The notes beneath the pieces were generated by a model. It was not told the origin of the DNA and ran no database searches. It was given only the letters and a program-made list of their open reading frames with translations. Source: Bacteroidota bacterium (lineage in GTDB: Bacteria > Bacteroidota > Bacteroidia > Sphingobacteriales > Sphingobacteriaceae). From it: 27,372 nucleotides of DNA. This document shows positions 1 through 7,452 of this stretch, piece by piece; positions within the stretch are counted from its first letter, which is position 1; each line of letters opens with the position of its first letter. Where the stretch lies: positions 1-27,372 of the forward strand of contig JABDEQ010000033.1 in assembly GCA_013286985.1 (NCBI GenBank). The letters are read 5' to 3'. Both the position numbers and the translations under genes were made by a program.

Positions 1-63
1 GATATACTTAGCAAGGCAGATCCTTCTAACGGCCTCAAATATCAAACCCTGCAAAAGAACTAA
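1..63 (+). CDS. C-terminal fragment of an upstream gene (partial)
   Basis: Frame 1 is open from the window edge for 20 codons and ends at a TAA at 61-63. The short peptide (…KADPSNGLKYQTLQKN) is polar and could be an ordinary protein C-terminus, but it is too short to assign to a family. Frame 2 is also open from the edge to about position 150 but gives a Cys/Phe-rich, unlikely peptide. I prefer frame 1; the call rests only on plausibility. Confidence 0.35.
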   Translation, partial: DILSKADPSNGLKYQTLQKN

Positions 64-70
64 CCATTAT

Positions 71-100
71 TTCGGAGTTCGGAATTTCGATTTCGGATTT
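71..100. repeat. Degenerate TTCGGA-word repeat in spacer
   Basis: The spacer between the partial gene and the BlaI-type gene carries the word TTCGGA or close variants several times in about 30 bp (TTCGGAGTTCGGAATTTCGA and continuing). Similar low-complexity word repeats, with different words, occur in other spacers of this window (around 4694, 6467, 18891 and 22040). No function is evident. Confidence 0.45.
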
Positions 101-178
101 ATCCACCAGTGTTACAAAAACATCTTTCTATACTGTAACATCCAGGTTTTTTAAACGTCATTTAAAAAAATCAACAAA

Positions 179-186
179 TATATTTG
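179..186 (+). promoter_or_regulatory. Putative -7 promoter element (TATATTTG)
   Basis: TATATTTG matches the Bacteroidota -7 consensus TAnnTTTG and lies 57 bp upstream of the BlaI-type start codon. It would place transcription initiation just in front of, or within, the dyad array at 191-230, which suits repression by a bound dimer. No convincing -33 TTTG box is visible at the expected distance, so the call is moderate. Confidence 0.4.
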
Positions 187-190
187 CAAA

Positions 191-230
191 TACGAAAACT
201 ATCGTACATATTTGTACGAAGAAATTCGTA
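191..230. promoter_or_regulatory. Dyad array, probable BlaI-family operator
   Basis: Two 16-bp dyads with identical architecture, TACGA-N6-TCGTA, lie at 191-206 and 215-230, exactly 24 bp apart start to start. Between them the inner half-sites form a third palindrome, CGTACATATTTGTACG (203-218). The array sits directly before a BlaI/MecI-type repressor gene and just after a -7-like box. BlaI and MecI are known to bind TACA/TGTA-type dyads and repress their own operons; assigning this array to the adjacent repressor is inference. The motif is related to, but not the same as, the staphylococcal operator. Confidence 0.6.
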
Positions 231-242
231 TAATAAATTAAG

Positions 243-617
243 ATGGAAATAAAACCAACAGAAAGCGAACTGGAGATATTGCAGGTGATCTGGAAAAAGG
301 GTCAATGCAGCGTTCGCGAAGTACACGAAGAATTGGCAAAAAATAAAGACGCCGGATATACCACTACCCTTAAATTAATGCAGATAATGCATGATAAAGG
401 TTTAGTTGAACGGGATACCACTTCCAAAACGCATTTGTATAAGGCAATCATCACCCGTGAGCAAGCGCAGCAAACCGCGCTGGATAAAATTATATCAACC
501 GTTTTTAAAGGATCAACATCTGAGTTGGTTATCCAGGCATTGGGTAATCACCGTGCATCAAAAGATGAAATAGATGCGATAAAAAATTATTTACAACAGT
601 TTGAAGGTAAGGAATAG
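243..617 (+). CDS. BlaI/MecI-family transcriptional repressor
   Basis: A 124-residue winged-helix repressor of the BlaI/MecI/CopY (penicillinase repressor) family. The N-terminal half (residues 5-75) shows the usual pattern: PTESELEILQVIWKKG, the VREVHEEL helix, and the YTTTLKLMQIMHDKGLVER recognition helix and wing. The last 45 residues would form the helical dimerisation arm. Length is typical. The ATG at 243 is the only good start and follows the dyad array at 191-230. It is the first gene of a likely operon with two M56 peptidases (45-bp and 26-bp gaps). In characterised systems the M56 partner triggers cleavage of this repressor; that it happens here is inference. There is no beta-lactamase in the window, so the regulon need not concern antibiotics. 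Confidence 0.9.
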   Translation: MEIKPTESELEILQVIWKKGQCSVREVHEELAKNKDAGYTTTLKLMQIMHDKGLVERDTTSKTHLYKAIITREQAQQTALDKIISTVFKGSTSELVIQALGNHRASKDEIDAIKNYLQQFEGKE

Positions 618-662
618 TGATTGGCGGCCATAGATTAATCAGATAGTTAAAAACTTGAATAA

Positions 663-2558
663 ATGGAAAGCACATTATATAATATCAGCCAAATTTTAGG
701 CATTACCGTAATTCACTCATTGTGGCAGGGTTTGCTGGTTTACGTTATTTTACGTGTTATTTTTACCGGAGTTCCGCAGCTTTCGTCTGTTAAAAAATAT
801 AACCTCGCCGTTATTGCATTGTCGTCTATCACGCTATGGTTTATATATACCTTATTTTTTGAATTACAAGCTTACAACTGGGCAAGTACAAATGCAGTAC
901 ACTTATCTCCGCTTATTCCTTATCTTAATTTAACAGTTAAAACACAGTTATCTGCAGATGACATTCTCCATTATAAAATTGCTGGCTATTTGCCTTACGT
1001 ATCCACTTTATATTTAGCAGGCCTGCTGGCAAATGTGGTTAAGCTGGGCTATAGTCGTAAAAGACTTCAGCAAATCAAAGAATCACTTATTCCTGCTGAG
1101 CAAATGCAGCAGTATATTAACAGCTTTGCCAAAAGCCTTAATATAAATAAATACATACAGGTAAAATTCAGCGAGCTTATTGATGTTCCGTGTGTAACCG
1201 GCTATTTAAAACCTATTATTTTATTACCCGTATCATTAGCAACCAGTTTAACTGCCTGCGAAATTGAAGCCATTTTATTACATGAGCTTTCGCACATTAA
1301 AAGGAAAGATTACCTGGTAAACCTTATGCAGCAGGCAATAGCCATCATTCTTTTCTTTAATCCATTTGCCCGGTTAATAAACAGTATGGTAAACCGCGAA
1401 CGGGAAAATGGCTGCGATGATATGGTGATAGCAAAAACCGAAAATCCGCTGATATACGCTTATGCCTTATTAAAACTTGAAGAAGTAAGGCAGCCCAATA
1501 TGGAGCTGATGCTGGCCGCAACAGGCAAAAGATATGATTTATTAAACAGAATTGAACGAATTATGAAAACTCAACAACCAACAGGCAACCTTCGCCATCT
1601 GGCAATTGCCGTATTACTACTGGCTGCAAGCCTTAGCGGCCTGGCATGGTTTAATCCGAAAACAAATAATAATCGGGCAGCTATAAAAGCCACATTGGCA
1701 ACAACTGTTGTGGTAAATCATTCTTCATTAGCAACAAGCCTTTCGGTAAATGCAACGCCAACTATTGCAAAAATCAATATTGAACATTTTTCCAATAACG
1801 ATTCTACCAAATCCATCCGGATCACCGATACCCCCAAACACGCTAAAAATAAAATTATTATTATTGATGATAAGGGGAATAAGAAAGAATACAATTCTGT
1901 TGACGAGATGCCTTCACCCTTGAGAGAAGAGTTTTTGAAAAACAATTTCGGCATTAACCAGGCCCGTTTCGATTCTATCAAAAATTACTATTCAAGTGCC
2001 GAGTGGAAAAGCCAGATGGAAGCTATCAGCAAACAAGCCGAGGAAATAAAGAAACAGTTTAACAGTCCGCAATGGAAACTTCAACAGGAGGCAATGATTA
2101 AGCAGTCCGAAGAAATGAAGAAACAGTTCAACAGCCAGCAATGGAAACTTCAGCAGGAAACCATGAAGAAACAGGCTGAAGAAATGAAAAAACAATTCAA
2201 CAGTCCGCAATGGAAGAGCCAAATGGAGGCCATGAATAAGCAAGCTGAAGAAATGAAAAAACAATTCAACAGCCCGCAGTGGAAGAGCCAAATGGAAGCC
2301 ATGAATAAGCAGGCTGAAGAAATGAAGAATCAGTTTAATAGTCCCGAATGGAAAAACCAGGCAGAGGCCATGAAAAAGCAAGCTGAAGAAATGAAAAAGC
2401 AATTTGACAGCCCTGAGTGGAGAAAACAAATGGAATTGATGAAGAAACAAGCTGAAGATATGAGCAAGCATACCTGGATTTTACAGGATTCTGTTGGTGG
2501 TGTAAAAATATATGCACCACAAAAACCCGCAGTTCCTGCAAAACCCGGCGTAAATTAA
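663..2558 (+). CDS. M56-family (BlaR1-like) membrane metallopeptidase with seven 23-residue tail repeats
   Basis: A 631-residue BlaR1/MecR1-type zinc metallopeptidase. Hydrophobic segments lie near residues 9-31, 45-66, 107-128 and 313-330. The cytoplasmic protease core carries HELSH (His207, Glu208, His211) and the downstream NRERENGCDD motif that supplies further ligands in this family. After the last membrane segment there is no penicillin-binding sensor domain. Instead residues 447-603 consist of seven consecutive approximately 23-residue repeats of the form (Q/E)WKxQMEAMxKQAEEMKKQFNSP, strongly helical and charged, followed by a short Pro-rich end. The repressor upstream is its probable target. 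The repeat tail is predicted to be periplasmic and is the likely sensing or spacing part. Family certain; signal unknown. Confidence 0.88.
   Translation: MESTLYNISQILGITVIHSLWQGLLVYVILRVIFTGVPQLSSVKKYNLAVIALSSITLWFIYTLFFELQAYNWASTNAVHLSPLIPYLNLTVKTQLSADDILHYKIAGYLPYVSTLYLAGLLANVVKLGYSRKRLQQIKESLIPAEQMQQYINSFAKSLNINKYIQVKFSELIDVPCVTGYLKPIILLPVSLATSLTACEIEAILLHELSHIKRKDYLVNLMQQAIAIILFFNPFARLINSMVNRERENGCDDMVIAKTENPLIYAYALLKLEEVRQPNMELMLAATGKRYDLLNRIERIMKTQQPTGNLRHLAIAVLLLAASLSGLAWFNPKTNNNRAAIKATLATTVVVNHSSLATSLSVNATPTIAKINIEHFSNNDSTKSIRITDTPKHAKNKIIIIDDKGNKKEYNSVDEMPSPLREEFLKNNFGINQARFDSIKNYYSSAEWKSQMEAISKQAEEIKKQFNSPQWKLQQEAMIKQSEEMKKQFNSQQWKLQQETMKKQAEEMKKQFNSPQWKSQMEAMNKQAEEMKKQFNSPQWKSQMEAMNKQAEEMKNQFNSPEWKNQAEAMKKQAEEMKKQFDSPEWRKQMELMKKQAEDMSKHTWILQDSVGGVKIYAPQKPAVPAKPGVN
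2001..2469 (+). repeat. Seven in-frame 69-bp tandem repeats inside the M56 gene
   Basis: Repeat starts (codon for Glu/Gln before Trp-Lys) fall at 2001, 2070, 2139, 2208, 2277, 2346 and 2415, a strict 69-bp period. The fourth and fifth copies are nearly identical in DNA, the others more diverged, and the last is incomplete. In-frame copy-number change by slippage or recombination would alter tail length without breaking the gene. Confidence 0.9.
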
Positions 2559-2584
2559 ATTGATAAACAGTTAAAACAGCGGTT

Positions 2585-4642
2585 ATGGAAAACATACTGT
2601 ATAACATTGGTCAGGTTTTGGGCATCACCATTATCCATTCATTATGGCAGGCCCTTATTGTTTACTTTATATTAAGGTTAGCATTAATGCTTGCCGGCAA
2701 TGCACCTGCCGTTACAAAATACTGGCTTGGGGTAAGTAGTATGCTTATTATAACCGTCTGGTTTGTTGTTACGCTTATTAACGAAATTAATATTTACAAC
2801 TGGCTCGCCGTTGCGCCGACCAGGCTAAATGCAATACCGGTAATGCTCAATCTCCCCGGTGAAATTGGCCGGTTTAATGATCAAAGCACACGGTATTATT
2901 ATGATATTGAAAGATATTTACCCTATATCAGCTGTGTGTATGCTGCGGGCCTGCTGTTTAATTCAATAAAACTGATCCTCGCCCGTAAAAAAATAAATCT
3001 GATAAAGCAAACTATGAGCATTGATATAGCACTGCAGCAAAAGGTAAATCAGTTTACAAAAATGCTTCATATAGGCCCAAATGTAAAGGCGGGCTTAAGC
3101 AAACTGGTTGATGTACCCTGTATGGTTGGCTATTTTAAACCGGTTATTTTATTGCCTTTTACGCTGTCCACTTATCTTTCAACCGAAGAAATTGAGGCCA
3201 TATTATTACACGAACTGGCCCATATTAAACGGCACGATTACCTATTAAATATATTTCAACAGGTAATAAGCATATTATTATTTTTTAATCCGTGTACCCA
3301 ACTCATTAACCGGATTATTAACGAAGAACGTGAGAACTGTTGCGATGACCTGGTTGTAAAGGCCACTGCAAACCCTATCATCTACGCAAAAGCCCTATTA
3401 AAGCTTGAGCAAACCCGCCAAAACGACTGGAAGCTAGCGCTGGCCGCCACAGGCAGTAAGTATCATTTGTTAAACAGAATTGAACGTATCATGAAAACTA
3501 AAAAACAAACACCAAGCCTGCGACCGGCTTTGCTGGCCATGCTTATATTAACCGCAGGGATAGGTATGATATCCCTCTTAAAACCTGAAATTGCCCAGGG
3601 TAAAATATCTGTAAAAGTAATTAACCACGCCATAGGTAGTTTATTTGTCGATACCGGGCATGCAACTCAACCTAAAAAAACAGCAACAGCATTGCAGGCG
3701 CATACCGCTAAAAAGGTTTACCATACAACAAATCAGGGAGATGAAAACCAAAGACTGAATGAGTTATCGGCCGAAGTGAACAAACATTCACAGGCATTGG
3801 CTAAGCTTTATAGCAGCGAAGACTTTAAGACAACCCAAAAACAGTTAGAAGAGCATGGCAAGGCTATGAGTGCTTATTATGACCGTGCCGACTTAAAAAA
3901 GCTACAGGAAGAAATGCAAAGGGCCAGCAGTGACTATGCGAAAGACTACGGAGATGATCCGAAATTAAAGGAGATTACTGTCCAAATGAGCGAAGAAGGA
4001 CGCAAAATTGGCGCCTATTACAGCAGCCCTGAGTTTAAAAAAATAAACGATGAGTTGGAAAAGAAATACGGCATTCCACACAACCGTACTTATATTGACG
4101 ACCAAAAAGACGAAAATTACAAGAAATATCAGGCCGAACTGGACACTCATATCCCGGCAAATATTAAACAAGTACAAAAAGACCTGGAAAAGCAGGGTGA
4201 ACAAATAAGTGCCAGATATGATTCGCCGGATGCTAAGGCAAAAACCCAGCGTATGCAGGTTTTGGGCGATAGCATGAGAGTAGCTTATGATAATCCTGAA
4301 ATTAAGCAGCAACAAGAGGAAATGGACAAGCTCTCAAAAAAAATGAGCGCTTATCAAAGCAGCCCTGAAATAAAAAGGGAACAGGCATTGCTTGACGAGG
4401 CTGTAAAAAAGATGACTACCTACATTAATAGTGCCGAATATCAAAAATACCTGGCGCACATGCAAAAGATGAGTTATAATTTCAATTATAATTACGACTA
4501 CGAAAAGCCTGAGAAACCCGAGGCTCCTGAAAAACCAGAGGCTCCCGAAAAACCTGAAGCGCCTGAAGCTAAAGAGCCCATAACTCCCGCAGTTCCGGCT
4601 CCTACCCAGCCGGTAGCACCAGCGCCGCCTGCAGGTCAGTAA
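2585..4642 (+). CDS. Second M56-family (BlaR1-like) metallopeptidase with degenerate tail repeats and Pro-rich end
   Basis: A 685-residue paralogue of the preceding gene; the first 320 residues align closely (start MENILYNIGQVLGITIIHSL against MESTLYNISQILGITVIHSL). HELAH is at residues 209-213 and NEERENCCDD follows. The tail (about 410-625) has roughly nine diverged copies of a unit with a core like SPEFKK…EEMxKxxxxM…YY, related to the first paralogue's repeat but less regular. It ends in a Pro/Glu/Ala-rich stretch (about 640-685) with repeated EKPEAP words, as in cell-wall-spanning or TonB-like linkers. No PBP sensor domain is present. The 26-bp gap to the upstream gene indicates cotranscription. 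The two proteases probably arose by tandem duplication; whether they act together or on different signals cannot be told. Confidence 0.87.
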   Translation: MENILYNIGQVLGITIIHSLWQALIVYFILRLALMLAGNAPAVTKYWLGVSSMLIITVWFVVTLINEINIYNWLAVAPTRLNAIPVMLNLPGEIGRFNDQSTRYYYDIERYLPYISCVYAAGLLFNSIKLILARKKINLIKQTMSIDIALQQKVNQFTKMLHIGPNVKAGLSKLVDVPCMVGYFKPVILLPFTLSTYLSTEEIEAILLHELAHIKRHDYLLNIFQQVISILLFFNPCTQLINRIINEERENCCDDLVVKATANPIIYAKALLKLEQTRQNDWKLALAATGSKYHLLNRIERIMKTKKQTPSLRPALLAMLILTAGIGMISLLKPEIAQGKISVKVINHAIGSLFVDTGHATQPKKTATALQAHTAKKVYHTTNQGDENQRLNELSAEVNKHSQALAKLYSSEDFKTTQKQLEEHGKAMSAYYDRADLKKLQEEMQRASSDYAKDYGDDPKLKEITVQMSEEGRKIGAYYSSPEFKKINDELEKKYGIPHNRTYIDDQKDENYKKYQAELDTHIPANIKQVQKDLEKQGEQISARYDSPDAKAKTQRMQVLGDSMRVAYDNPEIKQQQEEMDKLSKKMSAYQSSPEIKREQALLDEAVKKMTTYINSAEYQKYLAHMQKMSYNFNYNYDYEKPEKPEAPEKPEAPEKPEAPEAKEPITPAVPAPTQPVAPAPPAGQ

Positions 4643-4693
4643 TTGCCTGACGGCTAATTCTCAAAAAAAAGGTGTGTGAAAAAAAATATATCA

Positions 4694-4730
4694 ACTAACC
4701 TCTAACGTCTAATCTCTAACCACTAACTTA
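4694..4730. repeat. CTAACCTCTAA-word repeat in spacer
   Basis: The spacer before recN contains several variants of CTAAC/TCTAA in a row (CTAACCTCTAACGTCTAATC and continuing). It is a low-complexity degenerate repeat comparable to the word repeats in other spacers of this window. It directly precedes the hairpin at 4731-4759. Confidence 0.5.
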
Positions 4731-4759
4731 GTATCCTCCAAACAGAGGATACTTTTTTT
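4731..4759 (+). terminator. Intrinsic terminator or leader hairpin abutting recN
   Basis: Arms GTATCCTC (4731-4738) and GAGGATAC (4745-4752) pair perfectly around a 6-nt loop and are followed by seven T residues (4753-4759). The structure fits a Rho-independent terminator of the upstream M56 operon. The T-run ends at the base before the recN ATG, so any transcript initiated upstream would carry this hairpin against its start codon. Confidence 0.75.
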
Positions 4760-6448
4760 ATGCTTCAGAAGCTCAGTATTAATAATTACGCCCTGATTGA
4801 TAACCTTGAAATTAGTTTCGGCAAAGGGTTAAACATACTTACCGGCGAAACAGGGGCCGGAAAATCCATCATCCTGGGTGCGCTTTCGCTTATATTAGGT
4901 CAGCGAGCAGAAAGTCGTTATTTTTTTAACCAGCAAAAAAAATGTGTGATTGAGGGATCGTTCACCATAGGTGCGTTCCATTTGAAACATTTTTTTGAAG
5001 AAAACGATCTGGACTACGAATCAGAAACTGTTTTACGACGTGAAATATCAGCCGACGGAAAATCAAGAGCTTTTGTGAATGATACTCCCGTAAATCTTAC
5101 AGCTCTTAAAGCATTAGGCGAGCGGTTAATAGATATCCACTCGCAGCACGCTACGCTTGAGATTAACGACCCAGAATTTCAGCTACTGGTTGTTGATGCC
5201 GTTGCCAAGCATGATGAATTGTTGAACAACTATCGCTCAAAATTCAGATCCTATAAAAAGGCTACTGCCAAACTGGAACAACTGATCGGTGAAAGTGATA
5301 AGGCAAAGGCTGACTTGGATTATTTTCAGTTTCAGTTTGATGAACTTGACAAAGCCAAATTGGTTGCCGATGAGCAGCAACCGCTGGAACAAGAACTTTA
5401 CACCCTGAATAACGCCGGTGAAATAAAACGCAATTTGCTGGGTGCAATCTATTTAATGCAGGAGGGCGAGACCGCAGCCATTATTCAATTACGCGAAGCA
5501 GGCCATCAGCTTTCTACTTTAGAAAAATTTAATCCTGCAATTGCAGAGCTTCACCAACGCTTAAATAGCACGTTGATTGAACTGAAAGACATTGCCGCCG
5601 AAATTGAGGCTATAGAACAACATACACATATTGATGAGGCTCGCGCCGAAGAAATAAATGCCCGTTTAAGCCTGATATACAATTTGCAGAAAAAGCACCG
5701 CGTAAACAACAATGCCGAGCTTTTAGAATTGCAAAATGATTTATCAGAAAAAATACAACAGGCCGTTTTTGGCGATGAAGCAATTGAAAAGTTAAGGCAA
5801 CAATTAAAAGCCGATAAAACTGAGCTGGAGCAATTGGCAGCTACACTTTCTGAGAATCGCAAAAAAGTTATCCCAACTATTGAACAACAGGTTTTAAGTA
5901 CTTTAAGTGAAATGGGTATGGGCAACGCTGCTTTGAAAATTGAGCAAATAGCCTCGGATAGTATTGCAAGCGGAAAATTGGATAGTAAAGAAGTATTGAC
6001 AAAAAACGGTATTGATGAAATTAAATTCCTGTTTAACGCAAATAAAGGGCATTCTTTATCTGAAATGAGTAAAGTAGCATCGGGTGGTGAGCTTTCAAGG
6101 CTGATGTTGAGTATTAAATCATTAATTGCTCAAAATACTGCCCTGCCTACTATTATTTTTGACGAAATTGATACAGGAGTATCAGGCGAGGTAGCCAATA
6201 AGGTTGGGCAAATTATGGAGCGCCTGGCAGCTAACCTGCAGGTAATTACCATTACCCACCTGCCGCAAATTGCCAGCAAGGGCCAAAGCCATTATTTTGT
6301 TTATAAAGATGACGAGGGCGCAACTACCTATACTCGAATTAAGCAGTTAGACAAACAGGAACGTGTACTGGAAATTGCCAAAATGCTGAGTGGCGACAAA
6401 CCCGGAGAAAGCGCACTGCAGAATGCGAAGGAGCTACTTAGTAATTGA
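4760..6448 (+). CDS. recN: DNA repair protein RecN
   Basis: A 562-residue SMC-like ATPase that acts early in recombinational double-strand-break repair. Walker A GETGAGKS (residues 29-36) follows the family-typical opening LxIxNYALIDNLEISF. A long coiled-coil middle (about 150-380) separates it from the ABC signature ASGGELSR (about 441-448), Walker B TIIFDEID (Asp468, Glu469) and the switch THLPQIAS. Length is standard. The ATG at 4760 is fixed by conservation of the N-terminus even though it directly abuts a terminator-like hairpin, which leaves no room for an ordinary ribosome-binding site. Its own promoter must lie in or before 4643-4730, or the hairpin must be read through. Confidence 0.97.
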   Translation: MLQKLSINNYALIDNLEISFGKGLNILTGETGAGKSIILGALSLILGQRAESRYFFNQQKKCVIEGSFTIGAFHLKHFFEENDLDYESETVLRREISADGKSRAFVNDTPVNLTALKALGERLIDIHSQHATLEINDPEFQLLVVDAVAKHDELLNNYRSKFRSYKKATAKLEQLIGESDKAKADLDYFQFQFDELDKAKLVADEQQPLEQELYTLNNAGEIKRNLLGAIYLMQEGETAAIIQLREAGHQLSTLEKFNPAIAELHQRLNSTLIELKDIAAEIEAIEQHTHIDEARAEEINARLSLIYNLQKKHRVNNNAELLELQNDLSEKIQQAVFGDEAIEKLRQQLKADKTELEQLAATLSENRKKVIPTIEQQVLSTLSEMGMGNAALKIEQIASDSIASGKLDSKEVLTKNGIDEIKFLFNANKGHSLSEMSKVASGGELSRLMLSIKSLIAQNTALPTIIFDEIDTGVSGEVANKVGQIMERLAANLQVITITHLPQIASKGQSHYFVYKDDEGATTYTRIKQLDKQERVLEIAKMLSGDKPGESALQNAKELLSN

Positions 6449-6466
6449 CGGTTTTAGATTTAAGAA

Positions 6467-6518
6467 TTACGATTTATATTTCAAATCAATCTGAAATCGT
6501 AAATCTGAAATCGTAAAT
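6467..6518. repeat. Tandem 14-bp repeat and inverted arm in recN-fabI spacer
   Basis: CTGAAATCGTAAAT occurs twice in perfect tandem (6491-6504, 6505-6518). TTACGATTT at 6467-6475 is the exact reverse complement of AAATCGTAA within each copy (for instance 6494-6502), so a stem-loop is possible. There is no T-run; the role is unknown. Confidence 0.7.
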
Positions 6519-6524
6519 AATAAT

Positions 6525-6535
6525 TATAACTTTAC
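6525..6535 (+). promoter_or_regulatory. Putative -7 region of fabI (TATAACTTTAC)
   Basis: TATAACTTTAC resembles the Bacteroidota -7 box (TAnnTTTG) with the final G replaced by A, 23 bp upstream of the fabI ATG. A closely related sequence (TATAACTTTTG) lies upstream of dcd on the other strand. Weak but positionally sensible. Confidence 0.3.
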
Positions 6536-6557
6536 ACCCGATTATTAAACTTTAAAC

Positions 6558-7370
6558 ATGGCTTATAACTTATTAAAAGGTAAAAAAGGGATTATTTTTG
6601 GTGCGCTTAACGAGCAATCCATAGCCTGGAAAGTAGCACAGCGTGCTGTGGAAGAAGGCGCTGAAATTATTTTGAGCAACGCCCCTATCGCCTTACGTAT
6701 GGGCGAATTAAATAAACTTGCAGAGCAATGCAATGCGCCTGTAATTGGTGCTGATGTTACCAATAATGATGATATCGTTAATTTGTTCACCAAATCGCAG
6801 GAACATTTTGGCGGCGGTGTGGATTTTATCCTGCATTCTATTGGCATGAGTGTCAATGTGCGTAAAGGCATCACTTATACTGAAAACAATTACGATTTTA
6901 CCCACAAAGGGCTTGATATATCAGCATTAAGTTTACACCGCGTATTGCAAACAGCCATGAAAATGGACGCTATTAACGAGTGGGGATCGGTACTGGCCCT
7001 TACTTATATTGCAGCACAACGTGTATTCCCTGATTATAACGATATGGCCGATAACAAAGCTTACCTGGAAAGTATTGCACGCAGCTTTGGTTATTACTAT
7101 GGTACCAAAAAACACGTGCGTATCAATACTGTATCACAATCACCTACCCGCACTACAGCTGGTTCTGGCGTAAAGGGATTTGATGGCTTTATCAACTATG
7201 CAGAAAAAATGAGTCCATTGGGTAACGCTACTGCCGACCAATGTGCCGATTACTGCGTATCGTTATTCTCTGACCTTACCAAAATGGTAACCATGCAAAA
7301 CCTGTTTCATGATGGCGGTTTCTCCTTTACCGGAGTTACACAAGCTGTTATTGAACAAATGGAAAAATAA
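6558..7370 (+). CDS. fabI: Enoyl-[acyl-carrier-protein] reductase FabI
   Basis: A 270-residue NADH-dependent enoyl-ACP reductase of type II fatty acid synthesis, reducing trans-2-enoyl-ACP in the last step of each elongation cycle. It is an atypical short-chain dehydrogenase: the cofactor loop GALNEQSIAW (15-24), HSIGM (93-97), and catalytic Tyr150, Tyr160 and Lys167, with the same spacing as Tyr146/Tyr156/Lys163 of the E. coli enzyme. The substrate-loop region reads SQSPTRTTAGSG, not the proteobacterial SAGPIRT. Length is normal. It probably has its own promoter downstream of the 14-bp repeats and ends at the bidirectional terminator at 7392-7426. Confidence 0.96.
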   Translation: MAYNLLKGKKGIIFGALNEQSIAWKVAQRAVEEGAEIILSNAPIALRMGELNKLAEQCNAPVIGADVTNNDDIVNLFTKSQEHFGGGVDFILHSIGMSVNVRKGITYTENNYDFTHKGLDISALSLHRVLQTAMKMDAINEWGSVLALTYIAAQRVFPDYNDMADNKAYLESIARSFGYYYGTKKHVRINTVSQSPTRTTAGSGVKGFDGFINYAEKMSPLGNATADQCADYCVSLFSDLTKMVTMQNLFHDGGFSFTGVTQAVIEQMEK

Positions 7371-7391
7371 AAACAGATTGCTGTTCAACAA

Positions 7392-7426
7392 AAAAAGGTT
7401 CCCGGGAATATCCCGGGAACCTTTTT
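7392..7426. terminator. Bidirectional intrinsic terminator
   Basis: A perfect stem, AAAAAGGTTCCCGGGA (7392-7407) with its complement at 7411-7426, has a 3-nt loop. The A-run on one side and T-run on the other let it terminate both fabI (plus) and the lipoprotein gene (minus), which converge on it. Confidence 0.92.
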
Positions 7427-7452
7427 CGTTTTTGGCAAATTAGCTCTGTTTA

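Noticed and set aside
2001..2469. Regularly spaced repeats reminiscent of a CRISPR array
   Set aside because: The 69-bp units are contiguous, in frame and coding, with no unique spacers.
1992..2471. Minus-strand ORF of 159 codons, Phe/Leu/His-rich
   Set aside because: It is the antisense of the 69-bp coding repeats; its apparent repeats mirror the real gene's frame.
663..4642. Beta-lactam sensing BlaR1 proteins
   Set aside because: Neither protein has a penicillin-binding sensor domain, and no beta-lactamase gene is nearby; only the M56 protease part is supported.
6563..6874. Minus-strand ORF of 103 codons inside fabI
   Set aside because: Antisense shadow of a highly conserved gene.
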